Positions 52,646 to 61,139 of a DNA stretch of 64,000 nucleotides are shown piece by piece. Each line of letters starts with the position of its first letter. The first letter of the stretch is position 1. Made by a program: the position numbers and the translations under genes. The stretch comes from Flagellimonas onchidii (lineage in GTDB: Bacteria; Bacteroidota; Bacteroidia; Flavobacteriales; Flavobacteriaceae): assembly GCF_004804315.1 (NCBI RefSeq), contig NZ_SRXX01000001.1:392886-456885 (forward strand), read 5' to 3'. The notes under the pieces are model-generated. The model saw only the letters and a list, made by a program, of their open reading frames with translations, did no database searches and was not told the origin of the DNA.

Positions 52646-54208
52646 TCAATTAAAGGTAGGTATATCTGTATCGTCTGTTCTAGCTGGTGCTGCAGCAATA
52701 TTATAATGAGGCACTGTCCCCGTTGGGTCAGCAGCAACTCCACCTAGCGTGTACAATTCTTCTTCCAACACCTCAAGCTCCGTGGCAGGAACCGGGAAAT
52801 GCCTAAACGTGCCTATTTGCAAATCGTTGGTTCTTCTTCTGTCAAAGAAACCACTTCCCACAGCAGTGTTGAACAACTCAATATATCTCTCGTAAAAAAT
52901 AGCATCCAATATTTCTTGCTGTGATGCTCCGCCAGCCAAAGGAGTCAACTCACCACGAGTCACTCTTGATCCCGCGTTGACATCATCCACAGAAGTAGCG
53001 TCGTTCATCCTTGCCTTCGCTTCTGCCAACAATAACCTATTGTCTTCCAACATAAAGGTTTTTATTTGTTTGGCATCCGCTCCATCGGAAAAGCCCTCAT
53101 CATACAGATTTCTGGTATGGAAATAATGTGAAAAATGGAATCTTCCTCTTTCTGCTCTAAAAAGGATATCCGACCTAAACTCAAAATCCCTACCATCTCC
53201 AACCCTAGCGTCATCAGTAGTCATTTCAGGGTTTGCTAAAGTAGACCCAGAGGTCGCTGGGAAGAATTCCGGTTGATTCGGGTCAAGCAAGTGCACCAAT
53301 CGCATATCCAATCTACCGCCAAAAGCTCCAAAACCGTTCGAAGAATCCATCAACACATTGGCGTTGTTCCACCAACTGATTCCATTGTCTCCGGTAGGTC
53401 CGAAATCCTCCGTTATTCCATTTTCTGTATATGTTTTAATGGCATTCCAGTCAATTGCGTTTGTTTCGTCCATGTTGCGCGCAGATTGCACAATAAATCG
53501 AGCTTTAAATGAATTACACAACTTGATCAAGTCATCCGTGGGAAGCGACACCCCATTAATCACCGTATTTGGAATTTCAAAAGAGTTTGAGTTTGCAAGC
53601 GCAATTACCGCATCTAAATCGCTAATTGCTTGTGCAATCAGTTCATCATATCCTACAAAAGGTAGTTTCTGTGAAATATCCGTATTTTCATCCACAATGA
53701 ATCCTTTTTCAAACAGCAACCCTAAATAACCATAGGAAAAACCTCTTAGAAGGTGAGCCGCCGCCAAGACCATTGGTGTATTGTCAATACCTCCAACCAC
53801 CCAGGTAATTCCATTATTATTAATGGCATTGATAACATCATTAGCAGAAGATACTGCAGCGTAATTTCCTTGCCATGGTTGTTCGAGGACCGCTGCATCT
53901 GCCCATGAGGCCGCATTCAATATCGGGTTTCTTGGCTCATTGGACAAAACCTGCATTCCAAAGTTACCCCAAGAGCATGTTGCAATATCCCCGGCCACAG
54001 CGACCGCTGGATAAAGGTCTCTATTATTTGCCTGCCACCAGCTTACAAAGCCACCGCTGACTATACCTATCAAGTCAGATCCATTGGCCAATACCTGCGA
54101 CCTATCTGGATTGTTCTGATTTACTACTTTGTCTATTTCCTCGGTACATGAAAAGGATAAAATCAAAAAACCAAGAAATAGAACTTTATTACGAATTAAT
54201 CTTTTCAT
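52646..54208 (-). CDS. SusD/RagB-family nutrient-binding outer-membrane lipoprotein
   Basis: This 520-residue lipoprotein (signal ending LILSFSCTEE, Cys21) pairs with the SusC-like porin 11 bases upstream. SusD proteins sit on the cell surface, bind glycan or other ligands with a TPR-type scaffold and pass them to SusC. LLRGFSYGYLGLLFEKGFIV and LLAEAKARMNDATSVDDVNA are typical helical stretches, and AIFYERYIELFNTAVGSGFFDRRR marks the conserved C-terminal part. The ligand is unknown. A strong terminator follows. Confidence 0.92.
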   Translation of the reverse strand: MKRLIRNKVLFLGFLILSFSCTEEIDKVVNQNNPDRSQVLANGSDLIGIVSGGFVSWWQANNRDLYPAVAVAGDIATCSWGNFGMQVLSNEPRNPILNAASWADAAVLEQPWQGNYAAVSSANDVINAINNNGITWVVGGIDNTPMVLAAAHLLRGFSYGYLGLLFEKGFIVDENTDISQKLPFVGYDELIAQAISDLDAVIALANSNSFEIPNTVINGVSLPTDDLIKLCNSFKARFIVQSARNMDETNAIDWNAIKTYTENGITEDFGPTGDNGISWWNNANVLMDSSNGFGAFGGRLDMRLVHLLDPNQPEFFPATSGSTLANPEMTTDDARVGDGRDFEFRSDILFRAERGRFHFSHYFHTRNLYDEGFSDGADAKQIKTFMLEDNRLLLAEAKARMNDATSVDDVNAGSRVTRGELTPLAGGASQQEILDAIFYERYIELFNTAVGSGFFDRRRTNDLQIGTFRHFPVPATELEVLEEELYTLGGVAADPTGTVPHYNIAAAPARTDDTDIPTFN

Positions 54209-54219
54209 TTCTATTTTTT

Positions 54220-57200
54220 TTAAAATGTTAATTGAACGGAGAAGCTATACGTTCTGGTAGTTGGATAAGGAAAGTTGTCTACCTTAAAGATGTTCGGATC
54301 TCCTCCTGGTGTATTGGGGTCGTTTCCAATACCGTCCGTGTCACGAGTCGTCAAATTAGCCCTGTTGGATTCTGGTTGGTGTGTGATTTCCGGATCAAAA
54401 CCAGAGTATTTTGTAAACGTCAATAAGTTTCTGCCTACCAAACCAAACCTTACAGAATCCATAAAGTTACCAACATTGCCCAATGTTTCTCCCTTAAGAG
54501 TATAGTAGAGGGACAATTCTCTTAGTTTTACAAAAGTACCATCCTCCACAAAGGCGGAACTAGGTAAATTAACATTGTAAAGGCCCTGATAGAAATTATA
54601 TGGAAGTCCGCTATTTATATCAGTATGTCTTCCATCACGATACAACCATTGTTTGGTTTTGTTGTAAATATCCCCACCTTGTTTCCAATCGACCAAGGCA
54701 TAAAGAGACAAGTTCTTATAATTAAAGGTGGTATTGATACCCATTCTAAAATCAGGAGTTATATCTCCAATCACAAAGAACTCATTGCCTGATGCATCGG
54801 ATCTTCTTACGGGGGTTTCACCAGTCGCCTGATCTACTACATAACCATCACTGTTTATCACATAATCACCTGGGTTTAATCCCGCTGGTAAGTCAGACAA
54901 ACTCCTTATGAATTCATTACCATACATTACCCCAAAATTCTGCCCTTGCTCAATTCTAAAGAGAGTTGTTTCTTGGGTTCCCGGACCTGTTAAATATGCA
55001 GGAACATCCAAACGGCTGATTTTCTGCTCAGATTTGTCCCATACAATACCTAAATCCCACGAAACATTTTTGCTCCTTATAATACTAGCGTTTAATGACG
55101 CCTCATAAGTTGTGGCATCTATCTCACCTGCGTTTCTCCATTGTGCACTAAATCCAGCTGCTGCAGATAGCGGTACCCTAAGAATCTGATCTTCGGTCTT
55201 CGCTCTTACATAATTGAATTCGAACGAAAAACGATCTAAGAAATTCATGTTTATACCTAGCTCAAGCTCTCCTGTTTTGGCTGGCTTTAAGTCGTTGTTA
55301 CCTATTGTTGCCCTCGATGGTGAGCCATTCCTAAGTTGGAAAGTTTCGAAACGCATTTCATAGGTAGGTCTGATACCCGCAGTACCATAGGAAGCTCTTA
55401 GCTTCAGTTCCTGAATTCCAGGAATTTCAATATCCTCTGTTAAGCGATAGGCCACACTTGACCTAAAGTAATTTGCCCATCTGGTGTTTGGTCCGAAAAG
55501 AGATGAACCTTCCCTTCTGGCAACACCACTGAATATATATTTTCCTTTATAATCAAAATCCGCAATGACAAAATAACTATCTGTCAGTATTTCTTGCGCT
55601 TGCGATGAAACCGAAGGCTCATCCGAGATATTGTCCAAAGAGCGAATACCAGAAACGGCCAAGTTATAACCTTCTGAATTGTTAAACTCACTTTCATAAC
55701 GCTCGTGAAGGTAACTCAACCTCAATGCTAAGTTGAAATCTGAATCCACATCAAAAGGAGAGAACAACGCATTGAATCTAGTGTTCTGAGCTCTACCGTT
55801 AAAATTGGATCGTTGAATAAATCCAATATTCTGGGCTTGACCATCGGGATCATCTGACAAATACCCTTTTGGAATATAGTCTTCAAAAGAGTTGTTTTCA
55901 AAGTCATACGAATACTGTCCATTTAATTTCAACCATGGTGTTATTCTGTAATCCAATGAAATATTTCCAAGAACCCTGTTTCTTTTCTCTGTTCTATCAT
56001 TATTTGCCAATGTATACAACGGATTCTTGATGTTTGGATCAAATGTATTACTGTCAAAATTATACGGACTCCCATCTTCCTCATTCACTGCATTCCAATT
56101 ATAAATTGGCTCCGTAATCAAGGCAGGAAACAATATTCCCACTGTAGTACCTGAATTAATTGCGGCATCTCTGTTGGAATTACTGTAAAACAACGATGTT
56201 TTTAAACTGATCTTATCCGATAGGTTGTTATCAAGATTTAATCTAAAGTTATCACGTCTGTAATCGTCTACCAGTACATAGATTCCCTCATCTTGAAGTC
56301 TTTGGTAAGAAAAAAGATATCTAGTCTTTTCATCCCCACCAGAAACGGAAGCATAGTGTGTGTTGAAAACTCCTTTTGTGAATATTTCATCTTGGTAATC
56401 AAAAATACTACTAATGGGGTATCGGTTATCGCTCAAACCATCATCATCAACCTCACGAGATCCACTGGAAAGGTCAAATGCCGATCCATCATCTGTCAAT
56501 TTAAACCTATGGGTTGTAGACAAATCATACTTGCTGTTTATCTCTTTCAACCCTAGTTCGTTTCTATAGGTTACATTGATTTTATTATTCCCCTTACCTC
56601 TTTTGGTAAAAATTTGGATTACACCATTTGCAGCACGTGATCCATACAAAGAAGCACCAGCTGCACCTTTTGCAACCTCTATTCTATCAATATCCTCAGT
56701 GTTGATATCAGCCAATCCTCCTTCGAGTATAACGCCATCCACAATTACCAATGGGTCTTGACCGGTTGCAAGGGAGTTTGCCGTTCTTAACTGAATTGCC
56801 ACATTACTTCCCGGCTGTCCACCTGGAGAAGAAATTGAAATACCCGAAATTTTACCTTGAAGTGCCGCCGCCGCCGAGGTGGCCGGTACATTTTCCAGCA
56901 ATTCATTTTTGACCTGTCCCAAGGCAAAGCTCAATTCTTTTAAGGACTTACCAGAGGCGTTACCTGTAACAACAACCTCTTCGAGAGCTTGGGCATCTTC
57001 TTCCATTTGAACATCAATAACACTTTGTCCACCAATGGTCCGTGTTATTGTTTTTTGCCCGATATAGGAAAATTCCAATGTTTGACCCGGGCTGGCCGAA
57101 ATGGCATAGTTACCATCAAAATCCGATTGCGTACCAACGCTGGTACCCTGAACCACGATATTTACCCCAGGCAAGGGAATACCAACTTGATCTACAATGG

Positions 57201-57288
57201 TACCTGTAATTGTTTTTTCTTGAGATCTCATGAAGGCTACACAAAATAATGCCAGCACTAATGTCCCAAATAGCTTTTTTACTTTCAT
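54220..57288 (-). CDS. SusC/RagA-family TonB-dependent outer-membrane transporter
   Basis: This 1022-residue transporter has a signal peptide (about 1-22), a carboxypeptidase-regulatory-like domain (about 24-100: ITGTIVDQVGIPLPGVNIVV, GTSVGTQSDFDGNYAIS), a plug domain with DPLVIVDGVILEGG and KGAAGASLYGSRAANGVIQI, and a long 22-strand barrel to the end. The combination defines SusC/RagA proteins. It imports ligands delivered by the SusD partner just downstream. The promoter must lie in the 441-base region upstream. Confidence 0.95.
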   Translation of the reverse strand: MKVKKLFGTLVLALFCVAFMRSQEKTITGTIVDQVGIPLPGVNIVVQGTSVGTQSDFDGNYAISASPGQTLEFSYIGQKTITRTIGGQSVIDVQMEEDAQALEEVVVTGNASGKSLKELSFALGQVKNELLENVPATSAAAALQGKISGISISSPGGQPGSNVAIQLRTANSLATGQDPLVIVDGVILEGGLADINTEDIDRIEVAKGAAGASLYGSRAANGVIQIFTKRGKGNNKINVTYRNELGLKEINSKYDLSTTHRFKLTDDGSAFDLSSGSREVDDDGLSDNRYPISSIFDYQDEIFTKGVFNTHYASVSGGDEKTRYLFSYQRLQDEGIYVLVDDYRRDNFRLNLDNNLSDKISLKTSLFYSNSNRDAAINSGTTVGILFPALITEPIYNWNAVNEEDGSPYNFDSNTFDPNIKNPLYTLANNDRTEKRNRVLGNISLDYRITPWLKLNGQYSYDFENNSFEDYIPKGYLSDDPDGQAQNIGFIQRSNFNGRAQNTRFNALFSPFDVDSDFNLALRLSYLHERYESEFNNSEGYNLAVSGIRSLDNISDEPSVSSQAQEILTDSYFVIADFDYKGKYIFSGVARREGSSLFGPNTRWANYFRSSVAYRLTEDIEIPGIQELKLRASYGTAGIRPTYEMRFETFQLRNGSPSRATIGNNDLKPAKTGELELGINMNFLDRFSFEFNYVRAKTEDQILRVPLSAAAGFSAQWRNAGEIDATTYEASLNASIIRSKNVSWDLGIVWDKSEQKISRLDVPAYLTGPGTQETTLFRIEQGQNFGVMYGNEFIRSLSDLPAGLNPGDYVINSDGYVVDQATGETPVRRSDASGNEFFVIGDITPDFRMGINTTFNYKNLSLYALVDWKQGGDIYNKTKQWLYRDGRHTDINSGLPYNFYQGLYNVNLPSSAFVEDGTFVKLRELSLYYTLKGETLGNVGNFMDSVRFGLVGRNLLTFTKYSGFDPEITHQPESNRANLTTRDTDGIGNDPNTPGGDPNIFKVDNFPYPTTRTYSFSVQLTF

Positions 57289-57729
57289 AGAACTAAAAGT
57301 TTTGTTAGTAATTAATGAGTTAGCGCAACTGAGAAAGGTAGGCGGGAGAAGATGTTTTGATAGCTAATTCAAATAATACTCCCTAGTACGAAAACAAAAC
57401 TTTAATGGAAAGTCTAATTATTTATAGGTAGTAAAGCCTCTCACCGCCTTACCTTTACAATTGCACAACAAAACAACTAGAAGATTTATCACGACAAGTA
57501 CTTTTAAAACGGGATGCACTTATAAATAATCTTTCCCCAACGGGAAGAACTCTTTTTAACTTTTTTTGGCAAGAGTACTTATGTCAAAAGCTTTATGACA
57601 ATAAAGACAAATAAGTATAAACCACTGATATACAAACAATAAACATTAAAAAAAAGAAAAGACAGGTTTTTTCTTTAATGCATTTGTCGAAGTAAGAGCA
57701 AGAATCAAAATAGGGTAAATACTTTTTGT
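57289..57729. other. Upstream region of the susC-like gene, 441 bases, with a symmetric site
   Basis: The region has no gene. TGTCA-AAAGCTTTA-TGACA (57582-57600) is a 19-base inverted repeat with a palindromic AAAGCTTT core and could bind the nearby AraC-type regulator. AAAGAAAA (57653-57660) and TTTTCTTT (57669-57676) can form a weak terminator for the AraC gene on the minus strand. TTCCCCAACGGGAA near 57523 is a small hairpin. No exact TAnnTTTG box was found on the minus strand. Confidence 0.45.
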
Positions 57730-58179
57730 TTAAGAGGCAAACAGCGTCAAATTCCGAAAGTCATTCGGACTCAATCCGGTTTCTTTTTTGAAAGCGCTAT
57801 AAAAACTGGTCTTGCTGTTGAAACCCACTTCATACATTATGGCTTTAACACTTAAGGATGGATGGGAAAGCAATAAATCCTTTGCCTCAGATATGCGGTA
57901 TTGATTGAGTATAGCGTAGAAGTTTTTGAACATATACTCATTTAGCACCTGTGACACCTTGTATCTGTCTCTGCAAATGTACTGAGAGAGATCGGCCAAC
58001 CCTACAGAATTACCTTTATACAATTTGTCAAGTTCAAAAGCTATCTCGATTTCCTTTTTAATCTCAACTGCCTCTGCCAACGTCAACCCAGATTTTTCAT
58101 ATTTCGAAGCCACGGTTTGAACTTCTTTTTCTATGGTGACGCCGGTGGAAGAAAATAAACTTTTGAAGATTTTTCTCAT
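57730..58179 (-). CDS. Short AraC-family regulator
   Basis: This 149-residue protein consists mainly of an AraC/XylS DNA-binding domain: the first HTH around NSVGLADLSQYICRDRYKVS and the second HTH with the signature LSVKAIMYEVGFNSKTSFYS, then KKETGLSPNDFR. The N-terminal 45 residues are charged and helical and carry no known ligand domain. It lies upstream of and co-directional with the susCD pair, so it is the likely local regulator; the inverted repeat at 57582 is a candidate site. Confidence 0.88.
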   Translation of the reverse strand: MRKIFKSLFSSTGVTIEKEVQTVASKYEKSGLTLAEAVEIKKEIEIAFELDKLYKGNSVGLADLSQYICRDRYKVSQVLNEYMFKNFYAILNQYRISEAKDLLLSHPSLSVKAIMYEVGFNSKTSFYSAFKKETGLSPNDFRNLTLFAS

Positions 58180-58473
58180 AGCCGTTTAGGTAAAAACCTT
58201 TACCATAGTTACCAAAAACCATCTATAATGAGGTTCTAGCCGATAAGTGTTTACGGAAACAATTGTCGGGTCTATAAATTATTACCCTATGAGATAAACG
58301 GTCATATCAATAAAGACATATGAAAAAACCTGATACTACATGCGTAAACCCACTAGATATTAAAATCATCATTCTATATTTAATCAATATGTGTCTCTGC
58401 GCATAAAGCGATTTTACAAAGTCTGATGAAAATGGAGAGTCTTTATCTTTTACTTAGAACAAATGAGTTTCTA
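58180..58473. other. Intergenic region, 294 bases, AT-rich
   Basis: No ORF, repeat or full promoter was seen between the AraC gene and the upstream alpha/beta-hydrolase gene. It contains the AraC promoter by position. Confidence 0.4.
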
Positions 58474-59412
58474 TTAGTTTTGGTTATCCAAATTGTCCAT
58501 CCAATCGGAAAGCCTTTCCGTCCAAGTTTGTAAGTATCCTTGTCCTAACGCTAAACCGAACCCATGCCCTCCCTTTGGAAATATGTGCATTTCCGACGGA
58601 ACCTTATGTTCTCTTAAGGACTTATAGAACAGTATACTATTTTCAACCGGTACAGCTTCGTCGTCCGAAGTATGAATCAAAAATGTTGGAGGCGTATTTT
58701 CAGTAACTTGAAGTTCGTTGGAAAAAAGAGCTACCAGTTGATTATCAGGATTTTCCCCCAATAAATTCCTCTTTGAACCTTCATGTGTATATGGAACGTT
58801 CATTGTAATTACCGGGTAAATTAAAATCGTAAAGTCTGGTCTTGCACTTTCATCATCAATTTCGTCATATTTGGAAGAAAGATTGGCATTGAACCGCGTA
58901 GCAAGAGTAGCAGCAAGATGACCGCCTGCGGAGAAACCCATGATTCCGATTTGATTTTTCTTAATGTTCCATTTATCGGAATGGTATCTAACCAGACGTA
59001 ATGCTCTTTGAGCATCTTGTAAAGGCGCTATACTTTTATTAATTATAGATTTTGAACCCGGTAATCGATACTTCAACACGAAGGCCGCCACTCCTTTTGA
59101 ATTTAGCCATTTGGCTACATCCGTTCCTTCCCAATCATAGGCAAGGCCTTGATACCCTCCACCAGGGCAAATTATAATGGCCTTACCCGTTGAGTTTCTC
59201 TTAGCGGGCAAAAACACTTCCAAAGTGGGGTTTTGAACGTTTTCAATCCAAAATATATCATCTTTATTTTGTGACTCTACTTCTTGACTTTGATTTTGAT
59301 TTGGCACCTTGTTCTGCCATAGAAGTATCGTGTTATCCTGACCGAAACTTACTTTGGAAAGCACCAGTGAACAAAAAACATACATAACGTATTTTTTAAT
59401 CGTACCAGTCAT
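58474..59412 (-). CDS. Secreted alpha/beta-hydrolase (acetyl-esterase/BD-FAE-like)
   Basis: The ATG at 59412 (MTGTIKKYVMYVFCSLVLSK) gives a signal peptide ending SFGQ; a start at 59439 only adds residues. The 312-residue enzyme has the oxyanion HGG-type region CPGGGYQGLAYDWEG, the nucleophile serine in GIMGFSAGGHLAATL, the acid in THTSDDEAVPVE-like HTSDDEAVP, and the histidine in FPKGGHGFGLALG. Such enzymes remove acetyl or feruloyl groups from polysaccharides. It follows the EEP gene and is the last gene of the BspA-led group. Confidence 0.86.
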   Translation of the reverse strand: MTGTIKKYVMYVFCSLVLSKVSFGQDNTILLWQNKVPNQNQSQEVESQNKDDIFWIENVQNPTLEVFLPAKRNSTGKAIIICPGGGYQGLAYDWEGTDVAKWLNSKGVAAFVLKYRLPGSKSIINKSIAPLQDAQRALRLVRYHSDKWNIKKNQIGIMGFSAGGHLAATLATRFNANLSSKYDEIDDESARPDFTILIYPVITMNVPYTHEGSKRNLLGENPDNQLVALFSNELQVTENTPPTFLIHTSDDEAVPVENSILFYKSLREHKVPSEMHIFPKGGHGFGLALGQGYLQTWTERLSDWMDNLDNQN

Positions 59413-59435
59413 TTTATATGAATAGGTGAAAATTG

Positions 59436-60320
59436 TCATTCCCTCAAATAAAACTGTGTAAGTACAGCTCTATGATCAGAATTAAAAAAACCTCCCAAAG
59501 GGTCTTCCAAAACAATCTTGGAAGCATTACTCTTAATGTTATCGCCACGATAATATATATAATCTATGCGATCAGAAATCACATCATCTGATAGAAAATG
59601 TAAAGTATCCTCAGGATTTGGATTGGACTCTCTAAACGAATCCACAAACCCATGATTTTCCATTACTTTACTAACTGGCCATTTCACCACTTTTCCAAAA
59701 TGCCATTTTTTTGTGCTTTCGACCCAATCTAAATGCGAAGCTGAGTTAAAATCGCCACCTATAATAATTGGATAGCCTTTTTCATCACCAATTTTATTAA
59801 CCTCTTCCAAAATTGATTTAATCTCTTTTACCCTAGTAGGTTCCTCCTCAGCAATCATTTGCTCTGGGCTATGCGTAGGATATTGATTAAAAGTGTCAGG
59901 CAGGTAATCCAACCAAATATTAAAACACAGCACCTTTTTTCCTTTAACATCCACAACTACACCTTGACTATTAAAAGGTTTATAAATGTTTAAAGTGTCC
60001 ACTATTGGAAACTTGCTATGAATAGATAGATTAGAGCTACCTCGCCATGAATATGGATAACCCGCTTCTTTGGCAACTTCCATTCCGCAGCAATAGGTTT
60101 CTTGCATTAATAGCACATCTGGTTCATAGCTCTTCAATACTTTTAGAACATTTTGGGTGTTCAGGGTATCTTTTTTGAACTGTTCACTTTTTTTTCCGTG
60201 TAATCCCCCATGCCAAATATTCCACGTCATCACTGTTACTTCTTGAGCGTTGACCAAGTAACTGAATAATAATAACGTAACTAAATATAATTTTCCCTGT
60301 TTCCTGTAAACCATTTTCAT
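59436..60320 (-). CDS. Secreted endonuclease/exonuclease/phosphatase-family protein
   Basis: This protein has a signal peptide ending LVNAQ; the ATG at 60320 (or 60314) gives it, while the longer frame from 60395 adds an atypical N-terminus. The DNase I-like EEP fold is shown by VMTWNIWHGGL, LMQETYCCG, IIIGGDFNSASHLDW, SDRIDYIYYRGD and FNSDHRAVLTQF. These hold the metal and catalytic His/Asp residues. Substrates in the family range from DNA to sphingomyelin and inositol phosphates; none can be chosen. It sits between the lipoprotein and hydrolase genes. Confidence 0.87.
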   Translation of the reverse strand: MKMVYRKQGKLYLVTLLLFSYLVNAQEVTVMTWNIWHGGLHGKKSEQFKKDTLNTQNVLKVLKSYEPDVLLMQETYCCGMEVAKEAGYPYSWRGSSNLSIHSKFPIVDTLNIYKPFNSQGVVVDVKGKKVLCFNIWLDYLPDTFNQYPTHSPEQMIAEEEPTRVKEIKSILEEVNKIGDEKGYPIIIGGDFNSASHLDWVESTKKWHFGKVVKWPVSKVMENHGFVDSFRESNPNPEDTLHFLSDDVISDRIDYIYYRGDNIKSNASKIVLEDPLGGFFNSDHRAVLTQFYLRE

Positions 60321-60431
60321 TTGTTTATACTTTTTCCAAAAATTAACTTGTAATCTTCTTGGCAGGTTAGATGCAATAGATGTAACATAAACCAAACAGA
60401 TAGGGTTAAGATAAAAAATGTCAAAGAAAAA

Positions 60432-61139
60432 CTATTCGGGAGCCTCATTTTCTTTGACGGATATCGAAGAACTCCCTGATGGGTCTTTTGATACAACTTC
60501 CACAGTGTATTTCTCCCCGTCTGTGTAAGCTATAGGATCTATGGCTACTGCTTCAAAATCATTTTCTTCAACCATAATTGTATCTCCCTCCCATACGGTA
60601 ATGTCATATACTAACTCATCGCCATCCTCATCGCTTCCAACCCAAGAAATGGTCATTACTGAGTTTTCAATGTTAAATTCTATTGAAATCGCAGCGGCAT
60701 ATGGTGCGAAATTACTCTCTGGAATGCCCGGTGTTGTAAACGAATATGTGTCACCATTGGTTTCACCATCCGCGTTTGCAGAAGTTACGGACCAAGAATA
60801 CGTTTTGGCCCTATCCAACTCTACTTTGGCTTCTAAAGCGGACAAAGAGTTTTCAAACACTTGGGTAGACCCTTGCATAACCACCAGTGTATAACTTTGT
60901 GCCAATTGTGCGGCATTCCATTTGAAAGGAATGAGCACTTTACTATCATTACTGGAAACTTCTTCATAATCTGAGCAAGGCTCACCATTAGCCGGCAATG
61001 TTCCAACTGCTTTTGCAGGAGGTTGAGCTTTTTCCTCAGGCGGTTCTTCTCCGTTACCACCACCTCCACCACAGGAAAAGAGCGCTACCATCATTAGCAT
61101 TGGCGCGAATTGAAATAATTTTATCTTAAGCCTTCTCAT
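60432..61139 (-). CDS. Surface lipoprotein with fibronectin-III-like domain
   Basis: This 235-residue lipoprotein has a signal ending ALFSC (Cys23) followed by five glycines and an acidic, proline-rich tether. The mature part has a FN3-like pattern (FKWNAAQLAQSYTLVVMQGS, TYSWSVTSANADGETNGDTY) and a second beta-rich part (VMTISWVGSDEDGDELVYDI). It overlaps the BspA-type gene stop by 4 bases (ATGA), so the two are translated together. It may bind the same target. No enzymatic motif is seen. Confidence 0.82.
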   Translation of the reverse strand: MRRLKIKLFQFAPMLMMVALFSCGGGGGNGEEPPEEKAQPPAKAVGTLPANGEPCSDYEEVSSNDSKVLIPFKWNAAQLAQSYTLVVMQGSTQVFENSLSALEAKVELDRAKTYSWSVTSANADGETNGDTYSFTTPGIPESNFAPYAAAISIEFNIENSVMTISWVGSDEDGDELVYDITVWEGDTIMVEENDFEAVAIDPIAYTDGEKYTVEVVSKDPSGSSSISVKENEAPE

